DNA from: JBCCSZ01 sp039199225 | GTDB lineage: Bacteria > Bacteroidota > Bacteroidia > Chitinophagales > Saprospiraceae | DNA length: 21,625 bases | Direction: 5' to 3' | Assembly (NCBI GenBank): GCA_039199225.1 | Contig: JBCCSZ010000116.1 | Span: 1-21,625, forward strand | Part shown: positions 6,347-14,385 of the stretch, one piece after another | Layout: each line of letters opens with the position of its first letter | Numbering within the stretch: position 1 is the first letter of the stretch | Position numbers and translations under genes: made by a program | Notes under the pieces: model-generated | What the model was told of the DNA's origin: nothing | The model's database searches: none | The model's input: the letters and a program-made list of their open reading frames with translations, nothing else

Positions 6347-8512
6347 TCAATGCATTCCCTCAAAGATAAGTTTTACCTTGGTACCTTTGGCACTCCCGTC
6401 CAGCCCCTCAAGGTCTTCAATGAGGATGCGAATATTTCGTGCAAACTTTCGGTTGATCTGTTGGATGCGGCTTTTCACCAATTGGGTTCCCAAAGAACGG
6501 TGTTCCTTTTGGGTTTCCGTTTTGGTGTGGAGCGAGTATTTTCGGCCCACGCCATCGTCTGCTACAGAGAAAACAATATTGTTCCCTTGCCTTGTAATAC
6601 CCAGGGTAATGGTTCCCTTTTCACTTTTTTGAGCAACGCCATGCCAGATGGCATTTTCCACAAAGATTTGGGTAATCATGCTGGGCAGGGAAGTATTGTA
6701 AATGTCAACCTCTTCACTGATATTGATGATGTATTCAAACTTGGCGTTGGTGCGCAATTGTTCCAGGTCGAGGTATAGGCGAAGCAATTCCAGCTCATCG
6801 TAAATGGATACGAAAGTTTCATTTGAATTGTTCAGCACCAGCCGCATCAGTTTGGAATATTTGCCCATGAGCAGCACCGAGGTTTCGGTATCTCCTTTTA
6901 GGAATTGATTTTGCACGGAGTTGAGGGTGTTAAAAATGAAGTGTGGATTCATTTGCTGCCGCAAAAGTTTTTGCTTCACTTCGGCCAAGCCCTTTTCCAA
7001 TCTCAATTTTCGCTGTCGGTAAGCAAGCATAAAAATTACGGCACCCAGCAACAGAGAAAAAATCAGCGCCGCAATGATGTAATGATTCTTCTGCTTATTG
7101 GCAATCAGTAAATTATTTTCTTTAGCCAAGTACGCAATTTCTTCTTCCTTTTTTTCCAAGGTGAATTGCTGCTCTATGGCAAGTATTTTTTGCAAGTGCT
7201 CCTTTTCCTTGATGCTGTCTTGCAAGGCGACGCTTTCTTGAAAAACTTCCAGCGCGAGCTGTGGCTGATTTAGTTTTTCATACACGCTTGCCATTTCTGT
7301 CAGGGCTTGAGTCTGCCAACTCATTTCGCTGGTCTCTTTGAAAATCGCCAATGCCTCCTTGAGATATGTCAAAGCCGCTTGCAGGGCTCCCGATTGATTC
7401 TTCAGCTGGCCCCACTGGAACAGACCATATCCTTTGCTGTAAATATCCCCCCCTTTCTCAGCCAATTCGACAGCCTCTTTGGTGTGTACCTCTGCTGCAC
7501 GCCATTGCTCCTCGGCCATGTCGAGGTCTGCCAATACCAGATGGGCTCCGGCCATGCGCACGTAATCGCCAATCTGGCTCCCCAAATCCAGGGTCATCTG
7601 ACCAAATATACGGGCGGAATCGGGCTGATTATTCTGTTGAAAAAACTCGGTTAAGTTGTGACTCACATGTACCTTTCCGTTTAGGTCGCCCCGGCGTTCA
7701 GCTAGGTGCAAGGCTTGAAAAAAGGCAGCCCTCGACTTGGGGTATTGCTCCAAGCGCAGGTATAGATAACCCAGGTTGGACAGCACGCTTTGTTCTAAAT
7801 TCGACAAGCCTTCTTTGGCTGCAAAATGGCTGGCTCTGATCCAGTAATCGGCCGCATCGCTCAACTTTTCCAGCATATAAGCCGTAGCTGCCATGCCATT
7901 CAAGGTGCTGGCCGCCTGGCTTTCCAATCCATTGTTTTCAAAGTATTCCAGTGCAGCTGAAAAGTTGGAGAAAGCCGCCTCATTTTTTCCTTGCCGCCGC
8001 AAAAGCCAGCCCTTCAACACCTGACTTTTGGCGATGTACAGGCTGTCCTTTAATTGTCCAGCCACGCTAGCGCAACGATCAGCCACTGCCAGGCCGGCTT
8101 CTATGTCCAGTGTTTTCCAATACAAGTTGCCCCAATTCAGGTAGATACTAGGGAGGTATTCAGAGAGCTGGTGGGTGGTCGCCAGTGTCTCTGCTTTGGT
8201 TAGGAATTCTTCTGCCTGCGAGTAGTTGGCTTGGGCTAGTAAAGCAAAAGCAGTGATATTGAAAAGCGGAACAAGTTCGTTTGGCTCGTTTGTTTGCGCT
8301 GCCGCCATTTTGCTCAAGCGCAGTGCCGTGCTGGGCTGTTGCTTCGCCAATGCATTTAATCGTTCGCGAATGCTCTCTGAGCTGCTTTGTTGGGAATACG
8401 ACCGAATATCGCTTTCCAGTGCCAAGGTATCTACTAGCTGTGCGTTTGCGGTGGACCATAAAAAGAAAGCCACGCTTACGGAAAGGATCTTCCAAAGTAC
8501 TCGGTTCATCAT
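6347..8512 (-). CDS. TPR-containing LytS/YpdA-type sensor histidine kinase
   Basis: About 721 residues from the Met-Met start at 8512/8509, which gives a signal sequence 'MMNRVLWKILSVSVAFFLW' ending 'STANAQ'. The next ~440 residues are helical TPR repeats (for example 'ASTLNGMAATAYMLEKLSD', 'VLSNLGYLYLRLEQYPKS', 'HVSHNLTEFFQ'), predicted periplasmic. A coiled coil and a single membrane span ('HYIIAALIFSLLLGAVIFML') follow, then the His_kinase domain (PF06580 type): 'RQQMNPHFIFNTLNSVQ' with the phosphorylated His at about residue 524, the N box 'FVENAIWHGV' and the ATP-lid glycines 'ADDGVGRKYS'. The domain order is typical of Bacteroidota kinases paired with LytTR regulators. The ligand of the TPR part is unknown; a peptide or protein is plausible. 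Confidence 0.93.
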   Translation of the reverse strand: MMNRVLWKILSVSVAFFLWSTANAQLVDTLALESDIRSYSQQSSSESIRERLNALAKQQPSTALRLSKMAAAQTNEPNELVPLFNITAFALLAQANYSQAEEFLTKAETLATTHQLSEYLPSIYLNWGNLYWKTLDIEAGLAVADRCASVAGQLKDSLYIAKSQVLKGWLLRRQGKNEAAFSNFSAALEYFENNGLESQAASTLNGMAATAYMLEKLSDAADYWIRASHFAAKEGLSNLEQSVLSNLGYLYLRLEQYPKSRAAFFQALHLAERRGDLNGKVHVSHNLTEFFQQNNQPDSARIFGQMTLDLGSQIGDYVRMAGAHLVLADLDMAEEQWRAAEVHTKEAVELAEKGGDIYSKGYGLFQWGQLKNQSGALQAALTYLKEALAIFKETSEMSWQTQALTEMASVYEKLNQPQLALEVFQESVALQDSIKEKEHLQKILAIEQQFTLEKKEEEIAYLAKENNLLIANKQKNHYIIAALIFSLLLGAVIFMLAYRQRKLRLEKGLAEVKQKLLRQQMNPHFIFNTLNSVQNQFLKGDTETSVLLMGKYSKLMRLVLNNSNETFVSIYDELELLRLYLDLEQLRTNAKFEYIINISEEVDIYNTSLPSMITQIFVENAIWHGVAQKSEKGTITLGITRQGNNIVFSVADDGVGRKYSLHTKTETQKEHRSLGTQLVKSRIQQINRKFARNIRILIEDLEGLDGSAKGTKVKLIFEGMH

Positions 8513-8636
8513 CTGAAGAAAATTTGGTGGTTGGGTGTTTGTCCGGAAATGTATAAACATCCAACGATTTTTAAATTCATTTTTTGGAAGGTTAGCTTTT
8601 GACCACAAAAAAATTGGTGGTGGATATTAAGTTTTA

Positions 8637-8644
8637 CAAAGCTA
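8637..8644 (-). promoter_or_regulatory. -7 element for the kinase-regulator operon
   Basis: On the minus strand this is TAGCTTTG, an exact TAnnTTTG match. The expected -33 position (about 8664-8666) has no TTG, which suits an activator-dependent promoter, and the direct repeats at 8666-8700 begin there. The leader to the ATG at 8512 would be about 118 bases. Confidence 0.45.
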
Positions 8645-8665
8645 CAAAGCATTTCGGGAGCAGCT

Positions 8666-8700
8666 CGCCAGATTATTCAGGCAATCCGCCAGGTTGTTCA
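8666..8700 (+). promoter_or_regulatory. Direct repeat with 21-bp period, candidate LytTR binding site
   Basis: CGCCAGATTATTCA (8666-8679) and CGCCAGGTTGTTCA (8687-8700) are 14-mers differing at two positions, with starts 21 bp apart, two turns of the helix. LytTR-domain regulators such as AgrA bind imperfect direct repeats with this period. The pair sits between the divergent promoters of the kinase operon and the propeller gene, ending 7 bp upstream of the latter's -33 element. Confidence 0.5.
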
Positions 8701-8707
8701 ATAGGAG

Positions 8708-8738
8708 TTTCGCAGCAGGCCGAAGTGCTGTAAGTTTG
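8708..8738 (+). promoter_or_regulatory. Promoter of the secreted propeller gene
   Basis: TTTC at 8708-8711 (weak -33), a 19-base spacer and TAAGTTTG at 8731-8738 (exact -7 consensus). Predicted start near 8745, leaving about 43 bases of leader. The weak -33 next to the direct repeat suggests activation by the LytTR regulator. Confidence 0.5.
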
Positions 8739-8787
8739 TTGTCGTTGAAACACAAATAATACTCACCACTAGCAAATAACTAAATTT

Positions 8788-10023
8788 ATGAAAAATGTAA
8801 TTTCTCTCCTTTTATTCTTCCTACTGGCCCATGGTCAAATGATTGCGCAGTATCAATTTACCAACTTTCTGGAATCCGAGGGGCTACCCGCCAGGTCTTG
8901 CCGGGGAATGGCCGTGGATAGTTCAGGTACTTTGTGGGTAGGTACGTCAGAAGGGGTGGCGAAGTGGAACGGCTCCAACTTTGTTCACGTCCCGATTGAT
9001 GACAGCGTGTCGATGCCCTTTGTGAATGTCATTGAGGTAGCACCCGACGGTAACATCTGGATAGGCTACTTGGCCACAGGCGACAAACTCGGCCTATCGG
9101 TCATCGACCCCGATGGTAATTTGCTGCTGCGCGCAGACAGCATATTGAGTGGCGAAGCAGGTACCTGGGTTTTCGATATTGCATTCGGACCAGACAGTCT
9201 GACCTATGTAGCTCACATAGAGGGCATCTCTACCTATGATGGATCGGAGTGGAATTCAATAGTACGGACTTCAGAAAACTATGCCGCCGCCCCTGTCTAC
9301 GATTTGCTTTTTGACAGAGACAGTTCCCTTTGGGTTGGTACTTTCTTTGGGCTGGCGCACCGCCATACGGATGGTCGTTGGGAAAACTTTTATACACTCT
9401 CTACAGATATTATCAGCAACAATATCCGCACACTCGAACAGGATGCCCAGGGAAGGCTCTGGATCGGAACGGGCAATGGTCTGTCGATTTACGATGGCCA
9501 AAATTTTGAAAACTACGAAATGGATCAAGGCTTACCAGATATTTTTTTACGAGACATTACATTTGATGCATCCAACAATGCCTGGATTGGGACCGACGAT
9601 GGCTTCTCTGTTTTTGATGGCGCATCATTCCAAAACTTTAAAACCTTCGAAGACGACTTTATCGGCAATACCATCAGAGATGTGGTGATCCATCCAACAT
9701 TGGGAACTTGGCTAACGACCCGCAGAGGCGTATTTTTAGTAGAGCAGGTAGCTACTTCGACAGAGGATAAGCCGCTAGACCTTGACGTACAGCCAAAGGT
9801 TTTTCCCAATCCAACACACGGCCCTGTCAATCTTTTGTGGGAGAAAGAAGGGCTTCTAACCGTTTCCATCTTTTCCAGCCAGGGCCAGTTGGTAAAAACT
9901 TTGGAGCCAATGGATCATGAAAGAGCCATGACAACAGATTTGTCCTCGATGCCTTCAGGAATCTATTGGCTCCGCATTGAGACGAAAGATGGTTTGCTGA
10001 CCAAGAAAATAGTAAAGCAATAA
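8788..10023 (+). CDS. Secreted two-component-regulator-propeller protein with T9SS tail
   Basis: A 411-residue exported protein. Residues 1-20 are a signal peptide ending 'GQMIAQ'. Seven repeats of the Reg_prop type follow, each with a 'D..G.lWvGT..Gl...dG..f' plan ('VDSSGTLWVGTSEGVAKWNG', 'QDAQGRLWIGTGNGLSIYDG', 'FDASNNAWIGTDDGFSVFDG'), enough for a complete seven-bladed beta-propeller. Residues about 332-411 are a type A T9SS sorting domain with 'FPNPTHGPVNLLW' and a terminal 'GLLTKKIVKQ'. Unlike hybrid sensors it has no membrane span or kinase, so it is a free secreted or surface propeller. Its divergent pairing with the TPR kinase suggests that it is a target of, or an extracellular partner for, that system. 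Confidence 0.9.
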   Translation: MKNVISLLLFFLLAHGQMIAQYQFTNFLESEGLPARSCRGMAVDSSGTLWVGTSEGVAKWNGSNFVHVPIDDSVSMPFVNVIEVAPDGNIWIGYLATGDKLGLSVIDPDGNLLLRADSILSGEAGTWVFDIAFGPDSLTYVAHIEGISTYDGSEWNSIVRTSENYAAAPVYDLLFDRDSSLWVGTFFGLAHRHTDGRWENFYTLSTDIISNNIRTLEQDAQGRLWIGTGNGLSIYDGQNFENYEMDQGLPDIFLRDITFDASNNAWIGTDDGFSVFDGASFQNFKTFEDDFIGNTIRDVVIHPTLGTWLTTRRGVFLVEQVATSTEDKPLDLDVQPKVFPNPTHGPVNLLWEKEGLLTVSIFSSQGQLVKTLEPMDHERAMTTDLSSMPSGIYWLRIETKDGLLTKKIVKQ

Positions 10024-10046
10024 TAGTTTCTTGAATTCCTTAATAA

Positions 10047-10097
10047 ACCCGGTGCGGAGCGAAGGAAATCCTTTGGGTCTCTAGCTTCGCAACGGGT
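10047..10097. repeat. Nested inverted repeat between convergent genes
   Basis: ACCCGGTGCGGAGC (10047-10060) pairs with GCTTCGCAACGGGT (10084-10097) as a 14-bp stem with one mismatch and one wobble; inside it AAGGA-AA-TCCTT (10062-10073) forms a second small hairpin. It lies 23 bases after the propeller gene's stop, between convergent genes. There is only a modest T-rich tail, so it may be a terminator or a mobile palindromic element. Confidence 0.5.
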
Positions 10098-10171
10098 ATT
10101 TGATTTTCGGAGGCCAGCGGGAAGCGGCCCGTATGTTTACGTCCTAAATGAACGCTGTCAACGGTCGGCGT

Positions 10172-11389
10172 CTAGGTTGTAATTTTGACGATGTTGCTAG
10201 GCCAGGGGTCTTCAAATTGATGGCCATTCCGCCAAAGCGCAATTTCCTCCTCCGTTAGGAAGCAAGCTTTCAGGGCGTTGGTAAAGCGATCCACATGGGC
10301 GTGGTCCCCAATGACGGTCAGATCGCATTGGCGGTCACCAAAGCGCCCTGGCTCATTGGCGAGCATTTTTTTAAGCTCTTCTATTTCAAACTCTGTGATG
10401 CCATGGTTTTCATCTTCGACGATTCCCGCCCGCCAGAATCCAATTAATTCCAGGCTGATGCTGCCCGATGCTTGGTTCCACAAGAGCGAGAGCTTGTCTC
10501 GACTGGCAAGCCAAAAGAAGCCTTTGCTGCGATAAATTCTTTGGTCCAGGTATTGATGGCAAGTGTCCCAAAACCGCTTGGGGTGAAAGGGGCGATCGTC
10601 TTTTATCACCCTCGTTGCCAGGTCGTAGGGTCTATCACTGTTTTCCTCCGCCTCCAAGATAGGTTTCAACTCTTTGATCAACTGAGCGACCTGGAAGTAA
10701 TCATACTCCTCCAATTCGAATAGGGAATCGATGGCCAATCTACCGAAGCTCACAGAATGTACCGATGAAAATGGATTGATGGCTTGAATGTGAGAAGCGA
10801 TGTGCGCAGGTTTATCCTCTTCTATCCGGTCCAACTTGGTCAGGAATAGGTGGCTGCAAAACATGATTTGTTCCACCAATAAGTTGACCATGCCCCGCTT
10901 CTGTTGGGCGATGTTTCGTTGCATGCGAGGGATAAGCTCCGCTCCGTACTTGTAGTCATGGGCCAACATGAGGCTGTCGACGAGTGCAAATAATCCAGTT
11001 AGTTTTGCCTGCTTGTGCTTGTTAAAATACTCGACCAGAGGCATTGGATGGCAACTACCGGAGGTTTCAATGATGATGAGCTTGGGATTTTGATTGGACA
11101 GCAGCTTTTTCAGCGTTTCATCAAGCTTTTTAATGCCCTTTTTGCTACTTAGCACGCAGGAGTGAATGGATTCCAATATGTGGGTATTGTGTTCTACTGC
11201 CTCGCTGATCCCAATCAACTCACCGTCGACATCCAGTTCGCTCATATCGTTTACGATGGCACAAACAGCTATGTCCTTCTTTTTGGCTTGAGACAGAAGA
11301 TTTCTAAAAAGAGTCGTTTTACCAGACCCTAGGAAGCCATTGAGAATGATGACGGGAACTCTGGTTGATGATTTTTTTGATTTCTTCAT
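10172..11389 (-). CDS. COG0523 (CobW/YciC-like) GTPase, probable metallochaperone
   Basis: A 405-residue G3E GTPase from the ATG at 11389 (the frame extends to 11569, but the extra 60 residues show nothing conserved and a -7 element lies inside them). Walker A is GFLGSGKTT at residues 18-26, 'NDMSELDVDG' at 47-56 is the switch region, 'ETSGSCHP' at 108-115 the Walker B equivalent and 'TKLD' at 184-187 the guanine-specificity motif. The C-terminal CobW_C domain shows 'HPKRFW' and 'GDRQCDLTVIGDH'. The family delivers metals, often zinc, to proteins at the cost of GTP. The usual CxCC metal-binding motif is reduced here to 'SCVLSS' (single Cys78), while an uncommon Cys-His appears in 'GSCHP'. Metal specificity is therefore uncertain. 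Confidence 0.88.
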   Translation of the reverse strand: MKKSKKSSTRVPVIILNGFLGSGKTTLFRNLLSQAKKKDIAVCAIVNDMSELDVDGELIGISEAVEHNTHILESIHSCVLSSKKGIKKLDETLKKLLSNQNPKLIIIETSGSCHPMPLVEYFNKHKQAKLTGLFALVDSLMLAHDYKYGAELIPRMQRNIAQQKRGMVNLLVEQIMFCSHLFLTKLDRIEEDKPAHIASHIQAINPFSSVHSVSFGRLAIDSLFELEEYDYFQVAQLIKELKPILEAEENSDRPYDLATRVIKDDRPFHPKRFWDTCHQYLDQRIYRSKGFFWLASRDKLSLLWNQASGSISLELIGFWRAGIVEDENHGITEFEIEELKKMLANEPGRFGDRQCDLTVIGDHAHVDRFTNALKACFLTEEEIALWRNGHQFEDPWPSNIVKITT

Positions 11390-11421
11390 GGAAGTGATCT
11401 TAACTTTTGAGGAACTAGCCG

Positions 11422-11429
11422 CAAAATTA
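11422..11429 (-). promoter_or_regulatory. -7 element for the COG0523 gene
   Basis: TAATTTTG on the minus strand is an exact TAnnTTTG match; transcription would start near 11416, 27 bases before the ATG at 11389. This supports the shorter start. No clear TTG at -33. A GGGAGAAT/ATTCTCTCCC hairpin with a GGAA loop lies just upstream at 11462-11483. Confidence 0.4.
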
Positions 11430-11556
11430 CCTAAATATGTCAAGGAATCATCATTCCAGTAGGGAGAATTTCCATTCTCTCCCACCCTTGCAAACCTCTT
11501 AAATGTATTGATGCGTTGTCTGGATTGATGTGGCTGTTCATTTTGTACTGAGTGCA

Positions 11557-12813
11557 TTACTTGTACCAAACCTCCTTTGATTTTTTCATCAATTCTTCCA
11601 TATATTCTATCAATACAGCCTTATTGGAGATTCTTTTACTGGCAAACTTGTAGGCTCTTTCTATGCGCAACTCTTGGTTTTTTAGGAAGACATTCCAATC
11701 CTTTTGCTTATTGAACGGAATGCTGAAAAAATTCACCACCGAACTGACAGTTTCAATCGCTCCACCAAAAATCTGATAGGTAACCTTCATCAGGCTTTCC
11801 AGCAATTCCAACTCGGTGTACAAGCTGACCTCTTGATCCAGCGTCCTACTAAATTCCGACCTTATGGATGCCTTCAGATTGATCAACTGATCAAAATCCA
11901 ACAATACTATTTTGGCATCGCCCAGTTTGGGAACACCATCTATGTTTTCAATGACGGAATTGTACTTATTGATAAAATCGTTTTGGATGATGCATTCCTT
12001 TCTGTAAGCATCGATCTCTTCAAAGGAAAACTTATCCAATGTCTTTGGCGTTACTTTTTCCAAATCTGTCAAGTTGAATATGCCGTCCGTCAACTTGATC
12101 ATACTCTCAAAAAATACCTCCCAAAATATCTGCTCGTCACTCAATATGAAATCTTTTGGCGTTTGCGGCTTGACCAAACACCAATCAATTAGATTTTCTT
12201 GTGGAATCAAATTGTTGCATCTGACCGAGCTTGCGCCCGCCATGATGCGATTCAAATCTGCAAATTTTCGGATGATGTGCACTTGCTCCGCTTTGAAGTG
12301 TGCCTCAGCTAAAGCCATAAAATCATTGTAGTAAATGACATTATGGGTTCCTTGGCGGACCTCCTCCACCCTATCTAAAAACTTATGAGCATCGGGCATA
12401 TTCAGGCCAGCCGCCTTTGACAATACGGACTGCTCATTGGAAAACTGCTCTATTGCTAGTTCAGTGAAAATCCCTGCTGGTTCGGTATCGGAATAAGAGA
12501 CTTTCTCCACATCCATCGCATCTAGGTATCGACCATACTCCACCAGGCTGGTTCCTGCCTTTTCCGCACGTCCACCCTGGCTGAAATAATCCTGGAAGCT
12601 GGAATACTTGGGGTCCATAGCCGGTTTAATCAGTTTCAACTCTAACAATTCCGGATGCTTATAAAAGAAATCTTTGGCGTGCTTGGCATATATGTGATTG
12701 GAGGGAATGACCAATTCCTTATTCATCAAAGAGAATAGCTTTATGCTCCTCGACAGCTGATCGCGATCCATATCATCCCAACCAAGCTTTGTGTAAAACA
12801 AGCGCTTACTCAT
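11557..12813 (-). CDS. Hypothetical protein, 418 residues, unknown function
   Basis: A clean 418-codon gene starting 'MSKRLFYTKLGWDDMD'. It has no signal peptide and appears soluble and mainly helical, with one hydrophobic helix near residues 355-375 ('YQIFGGAIETVSSVVNFF'). I do not firmly recognise it. The N-terminal pattern (a strand with 'LFYTKLGWDDMD', then 'LVIPSNH', then 'LKLIKPA') faintly recalls the DUF6236 group of uncharacterised proteins, but this is only an impression. It precedes the COG0523 GTPase on the same strand with about 167 bp between start codon and stop, so they may be co-transcribed or independently controlled. No catalytic motif is evident. A link to metal handling is speculative. 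Confidence 0.8.
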   Translation of the reverse strand: MSKRLFYTKLGWDDMDRDQLSRSIKLFSLMNKELVIPSNHIYAKHAKDFFYKHPELLELKLIKPAMDPKYSSFQDYFSQGGRAEKAGTSLVEYGRYLDAMDVEKVSYSDTEPAGIFTELAIEQFSNEQSVLSKAAGLNMPDAHKFLDRVEEVRQGTHNVIYYNDFMALAEAHFKAEQVHIIRKFADLNRIMAGASSVRCNNLIPQENLIDWCLVKPQTPKDFILSDEQIFWEVFFESMIKLTDGIFNLTDLEKVTPKTLDKFSFEEIDAYRKECIIQNDFINKYNSVIENIDGVPKLGDAKIVLLDFDQLINLKASIRSEFSRTLDQEVSLYTELELLESLMKVTYQIFGGAIETVSSVVNFFSIPFNKQKDWNVFLKNQELRIERAYKFASKRISNKAVLIEYMEELMKKSKEVWYK

Positions 12814-12896
12814 TTTTCAGATTTTTTTAGCGTAGCAAAGAGTTTTACTACTTTTTATTCGGCTGTAGCAACTTTAGTGTGCTTCTCAAGCATTTC

Positions 12897-13487
12897 CTAA
12901 AGCTCTAGAATTACTTTGGCCTCTTCAAGGTAGCTCATCAATTGTATTTCGCGACTGACAACTTCTCGTATCAAATTCCTGAATAAATGTAAATTTTTCC
13001 TGGCATTCTCTTCGGCGTTAAAATCAACTGCAAGTAACAATTCCACAATCTTTGGAACTGAGTTGTAGGTTATGGCCTGTTGGTTGTAAACCTTGGAAAT
13101 GATAAGTAAGTCCTCATATTCGAGGTGGACAATCAAGGGGTGCGACTTCGCAATGTCCCAAGCATCGTTGGTTGGCGACCGCCCCATGAGGGTGCCTCGC
13201 GTGATTACTTCTTCATAGAGAGTGGACGCATCCTCAATGAAGTTTTTAATAAACGTTTCGTTATCGTGTAGACTGTCCAAGCGATGGACTATTTCTTTGT
13301 GGTAAGGAACCCATTGTGCTAACATCTTCCTGTTGCCGCTCACTTCCAATTTTATTTTTGACAACAAAAATTCGGCTTCCCTTTCACTTTTTCTTTCCTC
13401 TATTCGCTCACTCAAGAGTATACCCAGGACCACACTAAAAACGACAAAGAATAGTTGCTTTACATTTTTTAATATTGATTTCATCAT
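12897..13487 (-). CDS. Membrane-anchored helical protein of unknown function
   Basis: About 196 residues from the Met-Met at 13487/13484. A single N-terminal span ('VKQLFFVVFSVVLGILLSE') is followed at once by a charged helix ('RIEERKSEREAEFLLSKIK') and then an all-helical domain with 'WVPYHKEIVHRLDSLHDNE' and 'AWDIAKSHPLIVHLEYEDL'. The order suggests an inner-membrane anchor with a soluble helical domain. Proteins of this look are common hypothetical proteins in Bacteroidota; I cannot assign a function. It stands alone, 83 bp upstream of the 418-residue gene on the same strand. Confidence 0.75.
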   Translation of the reverse strand: MMKSILKNVKQLFFVVFSVVLGILLSERIEERKSEREAEFLLSKIKLEVSGNRKMLAQWVPYHKEIVHRLDSLHDNETFIKNFIEDASTLYEEVITRGTLMGRSPTNDAWDIAKSHPLIVHLEYEDLLIISKVYNQQAITYNSVPKIVELLLAVDFNAEENARKNLHLFRNLIREVVSREIQLMSYLEEAKVILEL

Positions 13488-13951
13488 TGTATGAGATAGT
13501 AAGCCCAAAAAATTGACATAATACCTGCTTGGAAATCCGACTAAAAGAGCCTGCCTGCCAGGTGTTTCGTTACTTCATTCAAGTTGCCACTCACCCGGAA
13601 GAAAGCCTTAGAATCGGATATTTTCAGCCCAACCAAAGGTTTTTTATAAAATACTCCTCAAAATCTTTCGTTCATCGCAACTTGGGTTACTTCGTCTTTT
13701 TTAGCGGATGAAGTTATCATATTTATCCTTATCAACAATTATTGATTTTTTTGGTTGCAGCTATTTGTAGTTATCGTTGACGTACCAACAATTCGAGATT
13801 ATTGCCAGCAGGTACTGGGTTGCACAGCATAGACACTGTCTGTACAAGATAAAGGATATATCTCTTTGAGTGGTATGTGCTGTCAGCAGGAGGCGTTGCT
13901 TTGTAAGTTGTCGGTTTATGGAGCGGTTTTTTGGGGTTTATGGCACATTCT

Positions 13952-13992
13952 AGCACAAAAAGGCCCGAACGCAACCTAAAAGGCGTCCGGGC
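13952..13992 (-). terminator. Intrinsic terminator, minus strand
   Basis: In minus-strand RNA, GCCCGGACGC pairs with GCGTTCGGGC over 10 bp (one G-U) around a 10-base loop and is followed by CTTTTTGTG. It is a strong GC-rich stem with a U tract. It would end a transcript coming from the hairpin-rich stretch to its right or read-through from the RNA at 14379. Confidence 0.7.
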
Positions 13993-14154
13993 GGGTGGGG
14001 TTTGTAGCTTAACATTACTCCCCGTGGCGTTTTAGGCCACCTTTACATTGTAAGTCAAATGTGTTGAAAAACCATTTTCTGGGCCTTATACTGTCTTTTT
14101 CTGCGGCCCAGCTCCCCTTACATTCCTATATTCACCTCAAATTTTTGTATTTTT

Positions 14155-14198
14155 AAAAAACCTACCCCTATTTAGCAAGCAATTACCTTAGGGGTAGG
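14155..14198 (-). terminator. Strong intrinsic terminator of the small RNA
   Basis: Minus-strand RNA: CCTACCCCTA and TAGGGGTAGG form a perfect 10-bp stem followed directly by TTTTTT. The 18-base loop contains the 12 bases that also pair with the RNA's own 5' end. Confidence 0.85.
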
Positions 14199-14379
14199 AA
14201 CCAATAGCTGGGCGAATTGTAGTCACCACTTGGCCTACGTCTGCCTAGCAGGTTCAATACCCTGGCCATGGTTTTTAAGTTGCAACAGTAGTGTTACTAA
14301 TTATTAAACCATATGCGTACAGGCTAGAATGAGGTCATTATTCCAGTTATAAATTGCTGTGAATCTTGTAATTGCTTGC
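14155..14379 (-). ncRNA. Structured small RNA, 6S-like candidate
   Basis: A minus-strand transcript predicted to start at about 14379 and end at the terminator T-run (14160-14155). Its first 12 bases, GCAAGCAATTAC, are perfectly complementary to 14186-14175, closing a ~205-nt rod. Nested helices inside agree with a rod: CAAT/ATTG, ACTGG/CCAGC(T), GCC-TACG/CGTA-GGC (bulged TG) and an apical ATGGTTT/AAACCAT. It has no ORF worth the name. Length, terminal helix, unbranched layout with internal loops and strong promoter fit 6S RNA (ssrS), the RNA polymerase decoy, but I cannot confirm sequence-level homology. It does not match tmRNA, RNase P RNA or SRP RNA landmarks. Confidence 0.6.
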
Positions 14380-14385
14380 GTGCTT

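Noticed and set aside
13529..13711. 60-codon plus-strand ORF
   Set aside because: TTG start, no recognisable protein character and no promoter.
13731..13751. ATCAA/TTGAT hairpin followed by a T run
   Set aside because: Only 5 A/T-rich pairs; too weak to call a terminator.
13771..13974. 67-codon minus-strand ORF
   Set aside because: TTG start inside a terminator stem, no family features, lies in a region better explained by RNA structure.
14155..14379. tmRNA, RNase P RNA or SRP RNA as identity of the small RNA
   Set aside because: No CCA-type tRNA-like end or tag-peptide codons, no conserved RNase P core, no SRP tetraloop motif.
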